Below, piece by piece: positions 59,419-64,000 of a stretch of DNA of 64,000 nt (position 1 is its first letter; each line of letters starts with the position of its first letter). The stretch covers positions 868,001-932,000 of the forward strand of contig NC_011901.1 of the NCBI RefSeq assembly GCF_000021985.1, given 5' to 3'. This DNA is from Thioalkalivibrio sulfidiphilus HL-EbGr7. GTDB lineage: Bacteria > Pseudomonadota > Gammaproteobacteria > Ectothiorhodospirales > Ectothiorhodospiraceae. The notes under the pieces are model-generated. The model was not told the DNA's origin. It saw only the letters and a list, made by a program, of their open reading frames with translations, and searched no databases. Both the position numbers and the translations under genes were made by a program.

Positions 59419-60276
59419 GTGTTTGAGCCAGCCATCAGCCAGCCAGTGTCTCCGGGTCCTCAGTCCGTTGGTCGTGGCGGTCGTTGGCTGGCCTGGGGCG
59501 TGTCCATCAGCGTACTACTGCACGGTGGCGCCCTGGCCTGGATGCTCAGGGAGCGACCCGCCGAGGTCTTCGAGGCCGCCCCGGTGGTGCAGGTGGCCCT
59601 GGTACAGGCCGCGGCCCCGGCGAGGCTGGAACCGGATGTTCAGCCGCAACCAGAGACGCCGCCAAGGCCAGAGCCTGAGCCGTTGGCGGTGATGTCTGCT
59701 GAAGGCGATCGTCCCGTGGAACCGGAACCGGAACCGGAACCGGAACCGGAACCGGAACCGGAACCGGAACCGGAACCCGAGCCCGAGCCCGAACCCGAAC
59801 CCGAGCCCGAACCCGAACCCGAACCCGAACCCGAACCCGAACCCGAACCCGAGCCCGAACCCGAGCCCGAACCCGAGCCCGAACCCGAGCCCGAGTCGAC
59901 GCGGGAAATGGCGCAGGCGGAGTCCGGGCCACAGGCGAACCAGCAGACCGACGAGGCACTCCAGGCCGAACCGGGCGATGCCCAGACGGCGGTGCGTGCG
60001 CCGGACTATCAGGCCGACTACCTGGACAACCCGCCGCCGGCCTACCCGCGCCTGTCGCGGCGCCTGCGGGAAGAGGGCGAGGTGACGCTGAGGGTGCGGG
60101 TGACGGCGGACGGTCGGCCGGCCGAAGTGGTGGTCGCCGGTTCCAGCGGATCGAGCCGGCTGGATCAGGCGGCGCAGGCGGCGGTGCAGGGCTGGCGTTT
60201 CGCGCCGGCCAGACAGGGGACACACCCGGTGGAGGCCTGGGTGGTGGTGCCCATCGTATTCAGACTGGAGGGTTGA
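59419..60276 (+). CDS. tonB: TonB energy transducer with a long Glu-Pro repeat
   Basis: The 285-residue protein has an N-terminal membrane anchor with the SVLLHGGA motif (about 34-41), a rigid (Glu-Pro)29 linker (residues 101-159, bases 59719-59895) and the C-terminal TonB domain '[19 protein letters not shown]' to [10 protein letters not shown]. It couples proton motive force to outer-membrane receptors. The start is GTG 59419. exbB follows one base after its stop. Confidence 0.92.
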   Translation: MFEPAISQPVSPGPQSVGRGGRWLAWGVSISVLLHGGALAWMLRERPAEVFEAAPVVQVALVQAAAPARLEPDVQPQPETPPRPEPEPLAVMSAEGDRPVEPEPEPEPEPEPEPEPEPEPEPEPEPEPEPEPEPEPEPEPEPEPEPEPEPEPEPEPEPESTREMAQAESGPQANQQTDEALQAEPGDAQTAVRAPDYQADYLDNPPPAYPRLSRRLREEGEVTLRVRVTADGRPAEVVVAGSSGSSRLDQAAQAAVQGWRFAPARQGTHPVEAWVVVPIVFRLEG

Positions 60277-60277
60277 G

Positions 60278-61000
60278 ATGGATATTGGATTGGTGTTCGA
60301 GCAGGGGGACTGGGTGCTGATCGGGGTGTTCCTGATCCTGCTGCTGATGTCCGTGGCCACCTGGGCCCTGATCTTCGGCAGGACGGTCACGGCGCTGCGC
60401 ATACGCCGGGACAATCGTGCCTTTCAGCAGGCGTTCTGGGATGCCCGAGGTGATGCCCAGGCCCTGGCACGGGCGGAACAGTCCGGCTCTCCCCTGGCGG
60501 CCATCGCGCGGGCAGGCATCCGCGGACTCAAGCATTACCGCAGCCGGGATCCGCAGAGACTGGGAGACGCCTGCAGCAGCGACGAATTTCTGGTGCGCAC
60601 CATCCGCAACGCCCTGGGCCGTGAACAGGCGCGTCAGCAGAGCGGTTTGACGGTGCTCGCGTCCGTGGGCAGCACGGCGCCCTTTGTGGGGTTGTTCGGT
60701 ACCGTGTGGGGCATCTATCACGCCCTGATGGATATCGCTGCCGCAGGTAATGCCTCCATGGAAGTGGTGGCAGGCCCCCTGGGCGAGGCCCTGGTGGCCA
60801 CGGCAGCGGGTCTGGCGGCGGCCATCCCGGCAGTGCTGGCCTACAACGCCAGCCATCGCTTCAACCGCAGCCTGGCCCAGGAGATGGATGCCTTCGCCCA
60901 CGACCTGCATGCCTACCTGACCACCGGCGCCGCCGTGGCCACGGGCATCATCAAGCAGCCGGACATGAACGGCTCTCAGGCCGTGGCGGAGTCCGCCTGA
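60278..61000 (+). CDS. exbB: ExbB proton channel subunit
   Basis: The 240-residue protein has three membrane segments and the MotA/TolQ/ExbB motif 'LASVGSTAPFVGLFGTVWGI' (about 126-145). It forms the proton channel with ExbD that powers TonB. It shares its last base with the exbD start. Confidence 0.93.
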   Translation: MDIGLVFEQGDWVLIGVFLILLLMSVATWALIFGRTVTALRIRRDNRAFQQAFWDARGDAQALARAEQSGSPLAAIARAGIRGLKHYRSRDPQRLGDACSSDEFLVRTIRNALGREQARQQSGLTVLASVGSTAPFVGLFGTVWGIYHALMDIAAAGNASMEVVAGPLGEALVATAAGLAAAIPAVLAYNASHRFNRSLAQEMDAFAHDLHAYLTTGAAVATGIIKQPDMNGSQAVAESA

Positions 61001-61416
61001 TGGCCTTCGGCGGCTTCAGTCAGGACGGTGCGGGCGAGATGGCGGAGATCAACGTGATCCCCCTGGTGGACATCATGCTGGTGCTGCTGGTGATCTTCAT
61101 CATCACTGCGCCGGTGATCACCCATGCGGTCAAGGTGGACCTGCCCAAGGCCAGCCACGAGGTGAATCAGCTCAGGCCCGAGACCGTGACTCTGAGCATA
61201 GACGCCCAAGGCGGACTGTACTGGAACAACGACCCCGTTGCCGCGGAGCGTCTGGAAATCCGCCTGGCCCGGGCGGCGGCGGAGCATTCGGACATGGAAC
61301 TGCACCTGCGTGCCGACCAGGAGACCCCCTATGAGCGGGTGGCCTGGGTGCTCACGCGGGCACGCTCGGCGGGTGTGGTGCGCATCGGCTTCATCACCCA
61401 GCCGGAAGGAGAGTGA
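61000..61416 (+). CDS. exbD: ExbD biopolymer transport subunit
   Basis: The 138-residue protein has the ExbD N-terminus 'AEINVIPLVDIMLVLLVIFI' with the key aspartate in the membrane segment (about residue 25), then a periplasmic domain. It partners with ExbB. The start overlaps the exbB stop. Confidence 0.93.
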   Translation: MAFGGFSQDGAGEMAEINVIPLVDIMLVLLVIFIITAPVITHAVKVDLPKASHEVNQLRPETVTLSIDAQGGLYWNNDPVAAERLEIRLARAAAEHSDMELHLRADQETPYERVAWVLTRARSAGVVRIGFITQPEGE

Positions 61417-61420
61417 CGCC

Positions 61421-61612
61421 ATGAAATCCGAAAATCAGGACGCGCAGATCACACCTGGGCGTGAAACCGGAGAATCCCTTGCAGGGAGTCCCGCGCGCGT
61501 GGTGTCCAGCCATGTACTGCTGGGTCGTCAGCGGCGCCTGCAGATCGACCATGGGGGTGAGCGCTACGTGTTGCGCGTGACCCGGCAGGGGAAGCTCATC
61601 CTGACCAAATGA
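61421..61612 (+). CDS. hemP: Hemin uptake protein HemP
   Basis: The 63-residue protein ends with the HemP signature 'LQIDHGGERYVLRVTRQGKL' followed by ILTK. HemP members are small proteins encoded with haem receptors and, in some bacteria, activate haem receptor expression. Its place before the TonB-dependent receptor suggests haem as the substrate (inference). Confidence 0.87.
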   Translation: MKSENQDAQITPGRETGESLAGSPARVVSSHVLLGRQRRLQIDHGGERYVLRVTRQGKLILTK

Positions 61613-61748
61613 CCGACAGCGGTGCCGCTACCGGCAGCCGTTGATGATATCCAAACAGCCAGCCAGAAAGTCCCTCTGTCCTCCAGGCAGTCTCCCGGGG
61701 TCTTCAGCCAGCCATTCCTCTGAACGACCTATTGAAGGAGACATGCAC

Positions 61749-63851
61749 ATGTCCGCGAGTACCTGTCCGTCGAGACGCCCGGATCCGGGCGCCCTGTTTT
61801 CACTGCGCAGCCTGCCCTGCGCCGTCGCAGCTGCCCTGGGCACGCTGGTGCTACTGCCCGCAACCACCATGGCGGAAGGCCAGCTGCTGCCCAGGATCGA
61901 GGTGGTCGGCTCGGCAGAGGAGGACAAAGCCCGCCAGCCGGGTGCCGTGGTCGTGGTCACCGAGGAGGACCTGGAACTCTGGCAACCGCTATCCACCGAG
62001 GATGCACTGCGGCACGTGCCCGGTGTTCATATCAAGCGGGAGGAGGAGTCCGCGGTGGTCGCCAACATCGGCATCCGCGGCCTGAGCGCGTCGGATTACA
62101 AGACGCTGATTCTCGAGGATGGTGTGCCGGTGGCTCCCGGTCTGTTCGTTGGCAACGGGCGCTACTTTAACCCGCGCATCCAGCGCATGGAGGGGGTCGA
62201 GGTGCTCAAGGGGCCTGCGGCAGTGCGTTACGGTCCGAATACCGTCGGTGGCGTGATCAATTACCTGACCAAGACGCCCGAGGACGGCGTGGTGGTCAGC
62301 GGTCGTGTCGGTTCGCACAACCTGCGTGAATCCACCGTGGAACTCGGCGGCAGCGCACCCTCGGGTGACGCGATCATCGGCGCCGTGGTCACGTGGGCCG
62401 AAAGCGATGGCTTCATGGACAAGGGTTACAGGATGTCCGATGTCATGGTCAAGGGCGGCATGGCCGTCGGCGAGGATCAGTGGATCGGCGTCAAGTTCAG
62501 CCATTACAACAACGACGCCAACATCTCCTACCGGGGCCTGTTTCCTGATGCCTATGAGGCGGGGGCGAAGTTCAACCCGGCCCCCGATGACTACTTCCTG
62601 ACGGAACGCCAGGCCTTCGACGTCAACCACGAATGGCAGATCAGCGATGCCGCACGCCTGAACACGGTCCTCTACTGGAGCCAGATGTATCGCGATTACT
62701 GGCGCTTCGACCTGGTGGGCGGCAGTCCCACCACGGTGATCGATGGTCTGACCCAGTGGAACTACAGCGATTCGGTGACCGGCAACAACCGTGCATTCGA
62801 ACGGGTGGGCATGGACTCCCGTCTGCGAGTGGATCATGGAGGCTTCGGCATGCGCAATGAAGCGGAGATTGGTCTGCGTTACATGGACGAGAGCATGATC
62901 GATACGAGGGTGAGGGCCACCCGTGAGCAGCCCCGGCACGGGCTTGTCGACCGCAATGAAAAACAGACGGCCCAGAGTCTGGCCGTGTTTGCCGAGAACC
63001 GCTTCTTTGTCAACGACCGTCTGGCCATCACGCCGGGTCTGCGGGTCGAGACCTATGAGCAGCGTCGCGATGACCGGGTGAATAACGCCAATGACGGCAA
63101 GTCCAGCAATACCGAGTTGCTGCCCGGAGTCGGCGCCACGTTTCAGTTGAATCCCCAGGTCCAGTTCTATGGCGGCATCTACAGGGCGTTTGCGCCGCCG
63201 CTCAATAACCAGTCGATCGTCACGGGCGTGGACCAGAAGCTGGATGCCGAGCGGTCGACCAACGTGGAAGTGGGTGTGCGAGGACGTCAGGGCAATCTGC
63301 GGTATGAGATGACCGCCTTCCAGATGGATTTCAGCAATCAGGTCACCCCGGCGGTCAGTGGTGATCTGGCGAATGCCAACGCCGGCAGCACCCTGCACCG
63401 GGGGCTGGAGTTCATGCTGGGCTATGACTGGGCCAACGGGGTGTTCGTGGATGCCAACCTGACCTACATCCCAACCTCGGAATACCGCGAGGACAGGGGC
63501 AACGGCATCGACAAGGGTAATCGGCTCCCGTACTCCCCCGAACTGGTTGCCAATCTCAGCGTGGGCTACATCTCCGGCCCGCTCAAGACGGCCCTGTCCG
63601 GTAACTATGTGAGCGAGCAGTACGGAGATGGACAGAACTCGGTCGACTTCGTGCAGACCGGAGTCTGGGGTGGCCGCATGCCGAGTTACTACACCTTCGA
63701 CCTGACCGGCATGTACGACGTGAACGCCCGTCTCAGCGTCTTCGGTGCCGTGAAGAACCTCACCGATGAACGCTACATCGGTGGACTGCGCCAGGGTATC
63801 TACGTCGGTCCCGAACGGAGCTTCGAGGCCGGGGCCCGCTATCGGTTCTAG
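61749..63851 (+). CDS. TonB-dependent outer membrane receptor (iron/haem uptake)
   Basis: The 700-residue receptor has a signal peptide (about 1-42), a TonB-box-like RIEVVGS (about 49-55), the plug domain (about 60-180, including 'DALRHVPGVHIKREEESAVV' and VLKGPAAVRYG), and a barrel ending in Phe (GARYRF). ATG 61749 is preferred to 61743 because AAGGAG lies 8 bases before it. Preceding tonB-exbBD-hemP genes point to iron or haem; similarity of the plug to FecA-type ferric citrate receptors keeps the substrate open. Confidence 0.9.
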   Translation: MSASTCPSRRPDPGALFSLRSLPCAVAAALGTLVLLPATTMAEGQLLPRIEVVGSAEEDKARQPGAVVVVTEEDLELWQPLSTEDALRHVPGVHIKREEESAVVANIGIRGLSASDYKTLILEDGVPVAPGLFVGNGRYFNPRIQRMEGVEVLKGPAAVRYGPNTVGGVINYLTKTPEDGVVVSGRVGSHNLRESTVELGGSAPSGDAIIGAVVTWAESDGFMDKGYRMSDVMVKGGMAVGEDQWIGVKFSHYNNDANISYRGLFPDAYEAGAKFNPAPDDYFLTERQAFDVNHEWQISDAARLNTVLYWSQMYRDYWRFDLVGGSPTTVIDGLTQWNYSDSVTGNNRAFERVGMDSRLRVDHGGFGMRNEAEIGLRYMDESMIDTRVRATREQPRHGLVDRNEKQTAQSLAVFAENRFFVNDRLAITPGLRVETYEQRRDDRVNNANDGKSSNTELLPGVGATFQLNPQVQFYGGIYRAFAPPLNNQSIVTGVDQKLDAERSTNVEVGVRGRQGNLRYEMTAFQMDFSNQVTPAVSGDLANANAGSTLHRGLEFMLGYDWANGVFVDANLTYIPTSEYREDRGNGIDKGNRLPYSPELVANLSVGYISGPLKTALSGNYVSEQYGDGQNSVDFVQTGVWGGRMPSYYTFDLTGMYDVNARLSVFGAVKNLTDERYIGGLRQGIYVGPERSFEAGARYRF

Positions 63852-63898
63852 CAACATGACTTTCTGAAGCCGTCTTCTCCGAGACCTTCTGTGGGTCT

Positions 63899-63932
63899 TG
63901 CCCGGGGTGTTGTTCAACCCCGGGCTTTTTTA
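63899..63932 (+). terminator. Rho-independent terminator after the TonB-dependent receptor
   Basis: GCCCGGGG-TGTTGTTC-AACCCCGGGC is followed by TTTTTT. It ends the iron uptake operon. The remaining bases to 64000 show no supported gene. Confidence 0.88.
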
Positions 63933-64000
63933 TGCCCCACGCTTTTCACTGGGTGCAGCGGGATGCGGCGCTCGCCGCCCGTTACGCGCGCTGGCATTGA

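Noticed and set aside
59515..60414. Gly-Phe/Arg-rich ORFs on the minus strand of tonB
   Set aside because: The repeats come from reading the Glu-Pro codons in reverse.
61989..63917. 642-residue ORF on the minus strand
   Set aside because: It is antisense to the TonB-dependent receptor, which has clear family motifs.
63932..64000. 22-codon ORF at the window end
   Set aside because: It starts inside the terminator T-run area and has no ribosome site or recognisable product.

Overview
The window is high-GC gammaproteobacterial chromosome. Several conserved gene orders are recognisable: bamD/rluD/pgeF/clpB, bcp-gcvR divergent from dapA-bamC, xseB-ispA-dxs, and ypjD/corC-family divergent from ffh-rpsP-rimM-trmD-rplS. 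Three soxA-soxX pairs, a rubrerythrin/ferritin-like cluster and many c-di-GMP and chemotaxis proteins point to a sulfur-oxidising member of the Chromatiales/Ectothiorhodospiraceae (Thioalkalivibrio-like). That placement is an inference from gene content; no rRNA or tRNA gene lies in the window.

Layout: 1-6 kb holds the end of a CBS-domain protein, then two GGDEF/EAL proteins around a PhnD-like binding protein. 6-11 kb has sucC, a four-helix-bundle gene lodged between sucC and sucD, nadE and glnB. 11-17 kb has a nitroreductase, bamD, rluD, pgeF and clpB. 17-24.5 kb has small conserved genes, a LysR regulator, a degenerate glutamine-amidotransferase-like protein, a PerM transporter, a phoH gene with an apparent frameshift, bcp and gcvR. 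24.6-32 kb has dapA, bamC, an MBL-fold hydrolase, folE2, queD, dxs, ispA and xseB. 32-35 kb is a rubrerythrin / Fe-S protein / EncFtn-like ferritin / DUF3501 cluster behind a promoter with two palindromic operators. 35-41 kb has a ceramidase-like protein, a HbpS-like protein, radA, a CorC-family protein and ypjD. 41-45.4 kb is the ffh to rplS ribosome/SRP block, with a MITE-like insertion just before trmD. 45.5-50.3 kb has a TPR protein, an MCP with a sigma-28-type promoter and ogt. 50.7-56.1 kb is three consecutive soxA-soxX pairs. 56-59 kb has rlmJ and htpG (sigma-32-type promoter). 59.4-63.9 kb is a Fur-type iron/haem uptake operon: tonB, exbB, exbD, hemP and a TonB-dependent receptor.

A striking background feature is the number of intergenic palindromic repeats of several unrelated families. 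Each is usually a pair of inverted arms around a short loop, and many begin exactly at a stop codon of the adjacent gene. One pair carries the four-helix-bundle gene as its loop, and one supplies the apparent -35 element of clpB. The best candidates for further study are the soxAX triplication with lipoprotein-type SoxX, the rubrerythrin/EncFtn cluster with its paired operators, and the link between the TTGAATTTTGAA repeats and the four-helix-bundle gene.
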